NCBI GenBank assembly: GCA_017421885.1
Contig: JAFOHJ010000168.1
Coordinates: 1 to 10,015, forward strand
Source of the DNA: Clostridia bacterium
GTDB taxonomy: Bacteria > Bacillota_A > Clostridia > Oscillospirales > Butyricicoccaceae
DNA: 10,015 nt
Direction of reading: 5' to 3'
Part shown: positions 1-6,564 of the stretch, piece by piece
How positions within the stretch are numbered: position 1 is the first letter of the stretch
Layout: the number at the start of each line of letters is the position of its first letter
Notes under the pieces: model-generated
The model's database searches: none
The model's input: the letters and a program-made list of their open reading frames with translations, nothing else
What the model was told of the DNA's origin: nothing
Made by a program: the position numbers and the translations under genes

Positions 1-435
1 CCATGTACCTGAGCCTTCTCCCCAGATATATGCCTTTTCAGCAGTAAGGATACAGTGTTTCTTAGACTGACCGTTCTGATCAAATGCCACAACTTTGCTG
101 AGTTCACCCGAAATATATCCTTCAGTGCTTGTCGTACTCTGACCTGCACTGTGATATACGGTAGAACCTGCCGAAATATGATACTGATCCGGCCTTCTCA
201 TGGCTTCGACAAGTTTTTTAATGTTGCTTCTGTCTATCTTCACCGATTCAAGCATCTCTAGATTCCCCGAATAGCTGTCAAGTTCCACACCTACTTCGAC
301 GGAATCTTCGCCGGGCAAAACTATCCCAGGAGAATTGTCACCTTCAAAAAAAGACGTGTCAACCATGCTTACAAGCAGCGCCGCCGCCATAATGCAGACA
401 ACGGCTATGACAGTTTTAATGGTACCGCTTTTGAT
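1..435 (-). CDS. Membrane-anchored extracytoplasmic protein of unknown function (3' end cut off by window edge)
   Basis: An open frame runs from just after the wecB stop to the left edge, about 145 codons without a stop. I do not recognise the family. The visible part has a short lysine-containing start, one hydrophobic segment of about 20 residues (IKTVIAVVCIMAAALLVSMV), then a polar, Ser/Thr/Gly-rich region that looks beta-rich and lies outside the membrane. This fits a signal-anchor or uncleaved signal peptide. It is the fourth gene of the trpS-tagO-wecB run and follows wecB directly, so a role at the cell surface or in wall-polymer handling is plausible but inferred only from position. 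The start is odd: there is no ATG, GTG or TTG between the wecB stop and the hydrophobic segment. A GGGAGG site at 449-444 sits 8 bases ahead of an ATC codon at 435-433, which I use as the tentative start. ATT at 420 or ATG at 390 are alternatives. Confidence 0.6.
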   Translation of the reverse strand, partial: MKSGTIKTVIAVVCIMAAALLVSMVDTSFFEGDNSPGIVLPGEDSVEVGVELDSYSGNLEMLESVKIDRSNIKKLVEAMRRPDQYHISAGSTVYHSAGQSTTSTEGYISGELSKVVAFDQNGQSKKHCILTAEKAYIWGEGSGTW

Positions 436-453
436 ACTATCAGCCTCCCGGCA

Positions 454-1605
454 TTATTCGGCAACAAACTCCTCTGCTGCCTTTTCCGACATTCCGAAAT
501 AATACAGAAGATCCTCTGCGATCCTGCGGCAGGCATTGCCATCTCCGTAAGGATTAACAGCACGCTTCATCTTAAGATAATGCTCCTGATCGTCAAAGAG
601 CCTGAGGGCACTGTTTATGATATCCTGCTTCTCTGTGCCAACGATCTCAACGGTTCCTGCCTCGACTGCTTCGGGACGTTCGGTCTCGCGTCTGAGCACC
701 AGTACCGGCTTGCCCAATGCCGGAGCCTCTTCCTGAAGTCCGCCGGAATCGGTCATGACCATGTATACACGGCTCATAAGATTATGCATATCAAACACTC
801 CGAGCGGAGAGATAAGCATGACATTGTCGATTCCCTCAAGATACCTGGCTGCCGTTTCGCGAACATAGGGGCTCAGGTGGACAGGATAAACAAAAAGCGC
901 ATCCTTCTTCTGTGCTGCCAGTTCGGCAACCGCCTGCATGATATTTTCCATGGGCTGGCCGTAGTTCTCACGGCGGTGAGCCGTCATAAGAACTACCTTT
1001 CTGCCCTCATAGTCGATCTCATTGAGTTCGGGGCATTCAAAGACATAATCATCACGAACTGTTGTCTTAAGCGCATCGATTACTGTATTGCCCGTGATAT
1101 ATACCTTCTTGTTGATGCCCTCATTCAGAAGGTTATTAAAGTTTGCTCTTGTGGGTGAAAAATGGATATCAGCCAGCCTTCCTGTAAGCAGACGGTTCAT
1201 CTCTTCGGGATAAGGCGACATCTTATCAAAGCTTCTGAGTCCGGCCTCGACATGACCTACCGCGATTTTATCATAAAATGCTGCAAGTCCGGCGGCAAAA
1301 GATGTTGTTGTGTCGCCGTGGACAAGCACAATATCGGGGCGATCCTTTTCGAAGACATCTTTAAGTCCCATGAGCACCTTGGAAGTGACCGACGAGATGG
1401 TCTGACTCTTTTCCATAATATCAAGGTCAAAATCGGGAGTGATCTCGAAAGCAGAAAGCACCTGATCGAGCATTTCTCGATGCTGGCCCGTAACGCAGAC
1501 TACGGGATCAATATTCTCGTAATTGCCAAGCTCTTTTACAAGAGGAGCCATCTTGATGGCTTCGGGCCTTGTACCGAAGACCGACATGACTTTTATCTTT
1601 TTCAT
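454..1605 (-). CDS. wecB: UDP-N-acetylglucosamine 2-epimerase (non-hydrolysing)
   Basis: This cytosolic enzyme interconverts UDP-GlcNAc and UDP-ManNAc, the donor for the ManNAc residue of teichoic-acid linkage units and of other wall or capsular polymers. The 383 residues match the usual family length and the family motifs are all present: [12 protein letters not shown] at 11-22 (R13, K18), HGDTTT at 96-101 (D98), [10 protein letters not shown] at 116-125 (E120), [14 protein letters not shown] at 133-146 (E134), TAHRREN at 208-214 (H210), and the C-terminal nucleotide-binding stretch [15 protein letters not shown] at 286-300 followed by RETERPEAV. These correspond to the acidic, His, Arg and Lys active-site residues known in the E. 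coli WecB/B. subtilis MnaA family. No membrane segment or signal is seen. The ATG overlaps the tagO stop as ATGA, implying translational coupling. Pairing with tagO supports use of its product in lipid-linked wall-polymer synthesis. The Bacillus name is mnaA. Confidence 0.96.
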   Translation of the reverse strand: MKKIKVMSVFGTRPEAIKMAPLVKELGNYENIDPVVCVTGQHREMLDQVLSAFEITPDFDLDIMEKSQTISSVTSKVLMGLKDVFEKDRPDIVLVHGDTTTSFAAGLAAFYDKIAVGHVEAGLRSFDKMSPYPEEMNRLLTGRLADIHFSPTRANFNNLLNEGINKKVYITGNTVIDALKTTVRDDYVFECPELNEIDYEGRKVVLMTAHRRENYGQPMENIMQAVAELAAQKKDALFVYPVHLSPYVRETAARYLEGIDNVMLISPLGVFDMHNLMSRVYMVMTDSGGLQEEAPALGKPVLVLRRETERPEAVEAGTVEIVGTEKQDIINSALRLFDDQEHYLKMKRAVNPYGDGNACRRIAEDLLYYFGMSEKAAEEFVAE

Positions 1606-2666
1606 TTGTTTTCCCCACTCTCTTTCTTCTGCTGCGGCTCTTTTTTAACCTTCCTGATATTCATGGCAAAGAAGAAGCACAGCAATACCGCAACGGCAAA
1701 AATAGCGATCTTCATCTCTCCGCTGGTGGTGAATATAACGGCCGAAAGGCCGAGAATAACGCTTACCGCATAAAGAATAGCTACCGACTGCTTCTGATCG
1801 AAGCCCATATCTACAAGGCGGTGATGAATATGTCCTCTATCAGCCTGGAAAGGGCTCTGCCCCTTGAGCAGGCGACGAATGATGGCAAAGCCTGTATCGA
1901 ATATAGGCAGACCCAGAATCATAAAGGGTACGATAAAGGAGATAATAGCATAAAGCTTGAAGAGGCCGCTGATGGACATGGTGGCCAGGATATATCCTAG
2001 GAACATCGAGCCTGTGTCTCCCATAAATATCTTTGCAGGATTCATATTATAGGGCAGAAATCCGAAACATGCGCCTGCCAGCGCAGCCATAACAATGGCT
2101 ACATAAGGCTCGGAAACCAGCAAAGCGATGGTGAATACCGTCAGCGATGCGATCGACGATACTCCGCAGGCAAGGCCATCAAGACCATCGATAAAGTTTA
2201 CTGCATTTATCATACCGACGATCCACACAATCGTGACGGGGATCGACAGCCACCCCAGATGAATAGGCTCGCTGCTGAAGGGGTTGGTAAGAACCGAGAT
2301 CCTGACATCGGTCATTATGGGGATCATTGCTGCGGCTATCTGTCCGACAAACTTGGTCTTGGCAGGGAGCGCCATTACGTCGTCGACGATACCCATGAGC
2401 ACAAGAACAACACTGCCGAGAAGGATAGCCTTGAAGCTGTTGTCAAGGTTGCCGAAAATAAGGGCGCTTACAAGAAAGCCCAAATAGATGGCAAGGCCGC
2501 CTACACGGGGTATGGGCGCCTTGTGCATTCTGCGCGCATCCTTAGGGACATCTATCGCACCGATCTTGTAGGCAAAAGTCTTTACTATGGGAGTCAGCGC
2601 AAAGGATACGAAAACCGCCGTTGCAAAGGCCAGCGCCGATGTAAGAACAACACTGTATTCAAGCAT
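1602..2666 (-). CDS. tagO: Undecaprenyl-phosphate GlcNAc-1-phosphate transferase (TagO/WecA type)
   Basis: This polytopic membrane enzyme of the MraY/WecA/TagO family transfers GlcNAc-1-phosphate from UDP-GlcNAc to undecaprenyl phosphate on the cytoplasmic face, the first committed step of wall teichoic acid or similar glycopolymer synthesis. Seen in its 354 residues: about ten hydrophobic segments, and the family's cytoplasmic-loop motifs in order, namely [16 protein letters not shown] near 48-63, the DD pair D95-D96 in [15 protein letters not shown] at 157-166, [11 protein letters not shown] at 214-224, and DRGHIHHRL at 276-284. The HIHH form separates GlcNAc transferases of the WecA/TagO group from MraY, which uses MurNAc-pentapeptide. 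The C-terminus is a short, lysine- and glutamate-rich cytoplasmic tail. The start is ATG at 2666, 15 bases after the trpS stop, with GGGAAG just upstream. It overlaps wecB by 4 bases. WecA and TagO cannot be told apart by sequence, so the Gram-positive name is a choice. Confidence 0.93.
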   Translation of the reverse strand: MLEYSVVLTSALAFATAVFVSFALTPIVKTFAYKIGAIDVPKDARRMHKAPIPRVGGLAIYLGFLVSALIFGNLDNSFKAILLGSVVLVLMGIVDDVMALPAKTKFVGQIAAAMIPIMTDVRISVLTNPFSSEPIHLGWLSIPVTIVWIVGMINAVNFIDGLDGLACGVSSIASLTVFTIALLVSEPYVAIVMAALAGACFGFLPYNMNPAKIFMGDTGSMFLGYILATMSISGLFKLYAIISFIVPFMILGLPIFDTGFAIIRRLLKGQSPFQADRGHIHHRLVDMGFDQKQSVAILYAVSVILGLSAVIFTTSGEMKIAIFAVAVLLCFFFAMNIRKVKKEPQQKKESGENK

Positions 2667-2681
2667 GATCTTCTTCCCTGC

Positions 2682-3719
2682 TTACTTCTTTACAACAAGG
2701 CCGACCTTCTTATAGACCTTGTCCAGTGTGCGCTGAGCAAAGATAGATGCACGTTCAGCACCGGTCTTGCAGATCTCGTCGATATAGTCCTTATTGTTCA
2801 TATACTCATTTACCTTCTCACGTATAGGACGTACTGTATCGGCAACAACCTCACCGCAGGCCATCTTGAAGTCGCCATAGCCCTTGCCCTCGAACTCGCG
2901 CTCGATCTCTGCTGCCTCTTTGCCGGTGACAGCGCTGTAGATATTGATAAGGTTATTGATGCCGTCTTTTCCTTCACCCATACGGACCTCGCTGCCGGAG
3001 TCGGTTACAGCACGCTTAAACTTCTTGATGATCTCTGCATCGGTGTCAAGAATAGTAATAATGGCATTCTTGTTGGGGTCCGACTTGCTCATCTTCTTTG
3101 TGGGTTCAGCAAGGCTCATGATACGTGCACCGCTCTTTGTGATATAAGGTTCGGGCTCGGTGAAGGTCTTGCCGTAGATTCCGTTAAAACGGTTAGCAAT
3201 ATCGCGTGCGATCTCAAGGTGCTGCTTCTGATCCTGACCTACAGGAACAAAATTGGTCTGATACAACAGGATATCGGCAGCCATAAGTGCAGGATATGTG
3301 AAAAGACCTGCATTGATATTATCGGCATACTTGGCCGACTTATCCTTGAACTGTGTCATTCTAGACAGCTCTCCGAACATGGTATAGCAGTTGAGGATCC
3401 ATGCCAGTTCAGCATGCTGATGAACATGGCTCTGCTGGAACACGATACTCTTTTCGGGATCGATGCCGCTTGCAAGCAGAACTGCAAGACCCTGATAGAT
3501 CTGATTTTTGAGAGCCTTGGGGTCCTGACGTACTGTCAGAGCATGAAGGTCGGCAACTGCATAGAGACAGTTAAACTCGCCGCTATCCTGAATGGTTACC
3601 CAATTCTTGAGTGCGCCCAGATAATTGCCAAGAGTGAATGCACCCGAAGGCTGTATAAAACTCAAAGATATTTTCTTTTTCTCTTTCTTTTCTTCGCCGT
3701 TTACGATGATCTCGCTCAT
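2682..3719 (-). CDS. trpS: Tryptophan--tRNA ligase
   Basis: This cytosolic class I aminoacyl-tRNA synthetase charges tRNA-Trp using ATP. The nucleotide-binding signature is PSGAFTLGNYLGAL at about 24-37; the TxGN form in place of HIGH is normal in bacterial TrpS. The KMSKS loop is at 209-213, inside TKKMSKSDPN. Between them are AVADLHALT, DILLYQTNFVPVGQDQKQH and the usual helical anticodon-binding C-terminal part. I start it at ATG 3719, giving 345 residues, because GGAAGG at 3733-3728 lies 8 bases upstream. An in-frame TTG at 3725 would add two residues but sits only 2 bases from that site. The first 18 or so residues form a charged, lysine-rich extension (EEKKEKKK) ahead of the normal family start. 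It heads the operon with tagO and wecB. The leader from the predicted promoter is about 65 bases, too short for the T-box often found ahead of trpS in Firmicutes. Confidence 0.97.
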   Translation of the reverse strand: MSEIIVNGEEKKEKKKISLSFIQPSGAFTLGNYLGALKNWVTIQDSGEFNCLYAVADLHALTVRQDPKALKNQIYQGLAVLLASGIDPEKSIVFQQSHVHQHAELAWILNCYTMFGELSRMTQFKDKSAKYADNINAGLFTYPALMAADILLYQTNFVPVGQDQKQHLEIARDIANRFNGIYGKTFTEPEPYITKSGARIMSLAEPTKKMSKSDPNKNAIITILDTDAEIIKKFKRAVTDSGSEVRMGEGKDGINNLINIYSAVTGKEAAEIEREFEGKGYGDFKMACGEVVADTVRPIREKVNEYMNNKDYIDEICKTGAERASIFAQRTLDKVYKKVGLVVKK

Positions 3720-3793
3720 TTTCAACGCCTTCCTTTCATTTATAAATTGAATCTTGATTTCTGATTATATGCGCAATATTCGCATTATTGTTC

Positions 3794-3823
3794 ATTATAT
3801 CACTCCACCATTATCCAATGCAA
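3794..3823 (-). promoter_or_regulatory. Predicted sigma-A promoter of the trpS-tagO-wecB operon
   Basis: On the minus strand, TTGCAT (3823-3818), an 18-base spacer, then TATAAT (3799-3794), preceded by TGA, which makes an extended -10 element. The predicted transcript would begin near 3787 and leave a leader of roughly 65 bases before the trpS ATG. A small dyad, ATGCG/CGCAT with a 7-base loop at 3769-3785, lies right at the predicted start of transcription and could be an operator. Confidence 0.6.
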
Positions 3824-3900
3824 GCATTATTGCTTCATACGCATATTTGAACATACAGATGAAGAGAATAACCTTATATGCTACCAGGAGGTATTCTCAT

Positions 3901-5220
3901 ATGAAACGTTCAAAACATCTTTCCCTCTTTCTTTCCGCTCTGACAGGTATTTTTATCACTTCAACTGTCTTTTATGGAATTCGTGCCGATAAATATTCAG
4001 ATTATATAGAATACTCAAATCAGCGTGCAATGTCCGACCTTATTTCAGAACTGTCGCAGATGGATAGTGCTCTTGCCAAACTGCGCTATGCCTCTACCCC
4101 ACTCAGTATTCAGACCACTTCCGCCAAGCTGTGGCAGAGTGCCGAAAATGCCAAAAGTGCTATGGCTGTTCTTTCACTCGATGGAGGCACACTGGATAAA
4201 ACTCAGAAGTTCATTGCTCAGGCCGGTGATTTTGCCTATTTTCTGCTCTTTTCCTCGGCAGAAGGAAACAGCATGAGCCTTGAGCATTCAGAAGCCCTTG
4301 ACAGTCTTTACAACACCTCCGATACACTTGCGCGTGAATTGAGCTCGTTAAAGAAACAGATCGATTCTGATCACCTTTCATTTGGAGGAATAACTCAAAG
4401 CACAGCATCCGATGCAGCCCCTATAAGCGACAGTCTGAGTGGAGTTGAGCAGGAATTCCCGGAATATGCTGAACTGATCTATGACGGTCCTTTTTCCGAG
4501 CATGTAGAACGCAGAAAACCCAAACTTCTTGAGGGTATGAAAGAAATATCCCCCGAAGAAGCAATAAAGAACGCTTCTGCCTTCTCGGGAATAAGCCCTG
4601 CACAGCTTTCAATAGTGTATGAACATGATGGCAACATCCCTTCCTACTGTGTCACCGCCTCTGATGGAACAGTAATGGAAGTTTCAAAGCAGGGTGGCAT
4701 TATCTATACGTATCATAAAGAACGTGCTGCCTCCGCACATGTCCTCAGCCCCGAAGAAGCCATCGAAAAGGGCTCGGTTTTTCTTAATGCGCACGGATTC
4801 AGCAACATGAACGAAAGCTATTACACCGTGTATGAAAATCACATTGCCGTTAATTATGCTTACAAACAAAATGACATAACTTTATATCCTGACCTTATCA
4901 AGATCACCGTAGCTCTTGACAACGGGGAAATACTGGGAATGGAAGCACGAGGTTACGTGATGTGTCATACCGACCGAAGCCTTGAACCGCCCCTCTTTTC
5001 TGTCGAAGAAGGCGGCCTCAGGATCAGTCCCGATCTGACGATCGAATCAAATCGCCTTGCTCTTATCCCCACTTCGGGCGAGAATGAGGTTCTGTGTTAC
5101 GAATATGTCTGCACTAATGAAAATGGAGAGCATATCATCATTTATGTAAATGCACTGACCGGACAGGAAGAAAACATCTATATGCTCATCGAAGATGAAA
5201 ACGGCATCCTTGCTATATGA
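3901..5220 (+). CDS. ypeB: Spore germination protein YpeB
   Basis: YpeB is a spore protein needed in Bacillus and relatives for stable incorporation of the cortex-lytic enzyme SleB, which breaks down spore cortex peptidoglycan during germination. From ATG 3901, with AGGAGG at 3886-3891 and a 9-base gap, it has 439 residues, close to the roughly 450 of B. subtilis YpeB. The frame is open further upstream to 3754, but no ribosome site supports an earlier start. Seen: a basic start and one membrane segment at about 7-26; a helical N-terminal region to about 160; the YpeB hallmark IYDGPFSEH at 193-201 with PKLLEG at 207-212; then repeated PepSY-like units, two of them opening with SPEEAI (217-222 and 263-268), and KITVALDNGEILGMEARGY at 334-352. 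It is divergent from trpS and just upstream of birA. The usual sleB partner is absent on the upstream side. A convincing forespore sigma-G promoter was not found. Confidence 0.9.
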   Translation: MKRSKHLSLFLSALTGIFITSTVFYGIRADKYSDYIEYSNQRAMSDLISELSQMDSALAKLRYASTPLSIQTTSAKLWQSAENAKSAMAVLSLDGGTLDKTQKFIAQAGDFAYFLLFSSAEGNSMSLEHSEALDSLYNTSDTLARELSSLKKQIDSDHLSFGGITQSTASDAAPISDSLSGVEQEFPEYAELIYDGPFSEHVERRKPKLLEGMKEISPEEAIKNASAFSGISPAQLSIVYEHDGNIPSYCVTASDGTVMEVSKQGGIIYTYHKERAASAHVLSPEEAIEKGSVFLNAHGFSNMNESYYTVYENHIAVNYAYKQNDITLYPDLIKITVALDNGEILGMEARGYVMCHTDRSLEPPLFSVEEGGLRISPDLTIESNRLALIPTSGENEVLCYEYVCTNENGEHIIIYVNALTGQEENIYMLIEDENGILAI

Positions 5221-5230
5221 CCCCTTCCGG

Positions 5231-5259
5231 TTGACAGCCCGACTTTTTTCTGATACCCT
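5231..5259 (+). promoter_or_regulatory. Possible sigma-A promoter for birA
   Basis: A perfect -35 hexamer TTGACA (5231-5236) is followed by a 17-base spacer ending in TGA and a weak -10 hexamer TACCCT (5254-5259), so the -10 is of the extended TGn type. It lies between the ypeB stop and the birA ribosome site. It would let birA be expressed in growing cells, independently of ypeB, which should be a sporulation-stage gene. Confidence 0.4.
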
Positions 5260-5285
5260 TTGGTAAATAAAAGGAGGCGAGACCG

Positions 5286-6077
5286 GTGATAAGCAAACTT
5301 GATATTGCAGCAATCAAAGGACATCTGAAATATGATGGCTTTGAGTTCATAACAAAATATGAGACCGGCAGCACCAATGACGATGCCAAAGTTCTGGCTG
5401 CAGAAGGGGCAGCTGAGTTCACCGTCATCTGTGCTGATCATCAGACCAAAGGCAAGGGTCGTCTCGGCCGCAGCTTCTACTCTCCCGCATCCACCGGCCT
5501 GTATTTCAGCATTATTCTGAGGCCTGATCATCTTCCTCCTGAAGACTCGCTCTATATCACTACGGCAGCGGCTGCAGCTGTGGCTCAGGCTGTCGAGCAG
5601 ATCTGCGGCATAAGAACCGGGATAAAGTGGGTCAATGACATATTCATCGACAGCAAAAAGATATGCGGCATCCTTACAGAAGCCTCTTTTGACCTTGAGC
5701 ACAATCTGCTCGCCTATGCCGTTCTTGGAATAGGCATCAATATTGCCCCTCCCGGAGAAGGATTTCCCGAAGATATCAGGAATATTGCCAACAGCATATA
5801 CAATTCAGCAGACGATGTGCCCGGAAATCTTCCCGAGCGACTGCTGGCAGAGATCCTCAATATTTTTTATGAATATTATGCCGCATTCCCCTCACCTGTT
5901 TTCCTTGATGATTACCGCAGCCGAAGCATCCTCATCGGCAAAGATGTTACGGTACATCGAGGCGAGGAGAAATGGCCTGCCACAGTCATGGACATCGATG
6001 ACAGATGCCGGCTGGTGGTCAGCGCCGGAGGAAAAGAACACCTGATCGAAAGCGGAGAAGTAAGCATCAGATTCTGA
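5286..6077 (+). CDS. birA: Biotin--[acetyl-CoA-carboxylase] ligase, monofunctional
   Basis: This cytosolic enzyme activates biotin with ATP to biotinyl-AMP and attaches it to a lysine of biotin carboxyl carrier domains, as in acetyl-CoA or other carboxylases and decarboxylases. Seen in 263 residues: TGSTNDDAK at 27-35, the biotin/AMP loop GKGRLGR at 56-62, TGLYFSIILRP at 70-80, KWVNDIFIDSKKICGIL at 114-130 with the invariant lysine at 125, and VLGIGINI at 146-153. A C-terminal SH3-like BPL_C domain covers about 215-263. There is no N-terminal winged-helix domain, so unlike E. coli BirA it should not repress biotin genes (group I type). The start is GTG at 5286, with a strong AAGGAGG at 5271-5277 and an 8-base gap. 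It lies 65 bases after ypeB and ends in a strong terminator. Confidence 0.95.
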   Translation: MISKLDIAAIKGHLKYDGFEFITKYETGSTNDDAKVLAAEGAAEFTVICADHQTKGKGRLGRSFYSPASTGLYFSIILRPDHLPPEDSLYITTAAAAAVAQAVEQICGIRTGIKWVNDIFIDSKKICGILTEASFDLEHNLLAYAVLGIGINIAPPGEGFPEDIRNIANSIYNSADDVPGNLPERLLAEILNIFYEYYAAFPSPVFLDDYRSRSILIGKDVTVHRGEEKWPATVMDIDDRCRLVVSAGGKEHLIESGEVSIRF

Positions 6078-6096
6078 AATCAATCACAAAAATCAA

Positions 6097-6138
6097 CTCC
6101 CCTCACGGCTTCATAATGCCATGAGGGGAGTAATTTTT
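6097..6138. terminator. Bidirectional intrinsic terminator between birA and the iron-sulfur subunit gene
   Basis: A perfect 9-bp stem, CTCCCCTCA (6097-6105) with TGAGGGGAG (6122-6130), encloses a 16-base loop that can add GGC/GCC pairing. TAATTTTT follows on the plus strand. On the minus strand the hairpin is followed by TTGATTTTTG. It sits between two converging genes and should serve both. The last bases overlap the stop codon of the minus-strand gene. Confidence 0.85.
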
Positions 6139-6562
6139 ATTTAAGCTTAAGTGCTCCGGTATTGCATGTCTTTACGCAGGCCGGCAGAAGGCCGTGAGCC
6201 TGACGGATGGCGCAGCCATCGCATTTGACAAGCTTACCCTCGCTGTCAAACCTTGGAATATTATAGGCACATGCTGCTTCACAGGCGCGGCAGCCGATAC
6301 ATTTTTCTCTGACCGGAATAACGAGCGCCATTTCATTTATATAAAGAGCCCCCGTGGGACACACCTTTACACATGGCGCATCTTCACAATGATGGCATAC
6401 CTTTACAGCATATCTCACAAGTCCGCTGTCGAGCCTGATCTTTTCATGTATACAGCCCGAAACAGCATCACCTTCGCTTTCGCAGTAGTGCTGATCCAGA
6501 CAGGCCACAACGCAGGCAAGGCAGCCTGAGCACTTCTTTTCATCACATACTATTCTTGCCAT
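6137..6562 (-). CDS. Four-cluster [4Fe-4S] ferredoxin-type electron-transfer subunit
   Basis: A 141-residue polyferredoxin of the HycB/HydN/DmsB-like class, which passes electrons to or from a molybdopterin catalytic subunit. Four cysteine sets are visible: C11-C14-C17-C21, C56-C59-C64-C68, C88-C91-C94-C98, and C114-C117-(11 residues)-C129-C133. The spacing of the second and fourth sets is typical of these subunits. Three further cysteines (C6, C27, C37) are outside the canonical sets. No twin-arginine signal or membrane helix is present, so it is predicted to be cytosolic. The start is ATG 6562. Its ribosome site, AAGGAGG, lies inside the last codons of the upstream molybdoenzyme gene, with only 2 bases between stop and start, so the two are translationally coupled and very likely form one complex. 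The gene ends at a shared terminator, so no membrane-anchor subunit follows in this operon. The partner electron carrier is unknown. Confidence 0.9.
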   Translation of the reverse strand: MARIVCDEKKCSGCLACVVACLDQHYCESEGDAVSGCIHEKIRLDSGLVRYAVKVCHHCEDAPCVKVCPTGALYINEMALVIPVREKCIGCRACEAACAYNIPRFDSEGKLVKCDGCAIRQAHGLLPACVKTCNTGALKLK

Positions 6563-6564
6563 AC

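Noticed and set aside
2259..3764. A 501-codon open frame on the plus strand opposite tagO and trpS
   Set aside because: It is fully antisense to two clearly recognised genes, its protein has no recognisable motif and is rich in Cys, His and Leu in the way shadow frames are, and no ribosome site precedes it.
3720..3790. T-box riboswitch ahead of trpS
   Set aside because: The leader from the predicted promoter is only about 65 bases. No T-box sequence or terminator/antiterminator pair is visible, and a T-box leader needs roughly 200 bases or more.
3793..3799. Sigma-G type -10 (CATTATA) for ypeB
   Set aside because: The -10 matches, but no GNATR-like -35 is found 17-18 bases upstream. The same bases form the better minus-strand TATAAT of trpS.
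3754..3900. Longer ypeB start at 3754 adding 49 residues
   Set aside because: No ribosome site lies near 3754, the extension covers the divergent promoter region, and ATG 3901 has a strong AGGAGG and gives a normal YpeB N-terminal membrane segment and length.
5178..5702. A 174-codon minus-strand open frame across the ypeB end and birA start
   Set aside because: It runs opposite motif-bearing parts of birA and ypeB and looks like a shadow frame.
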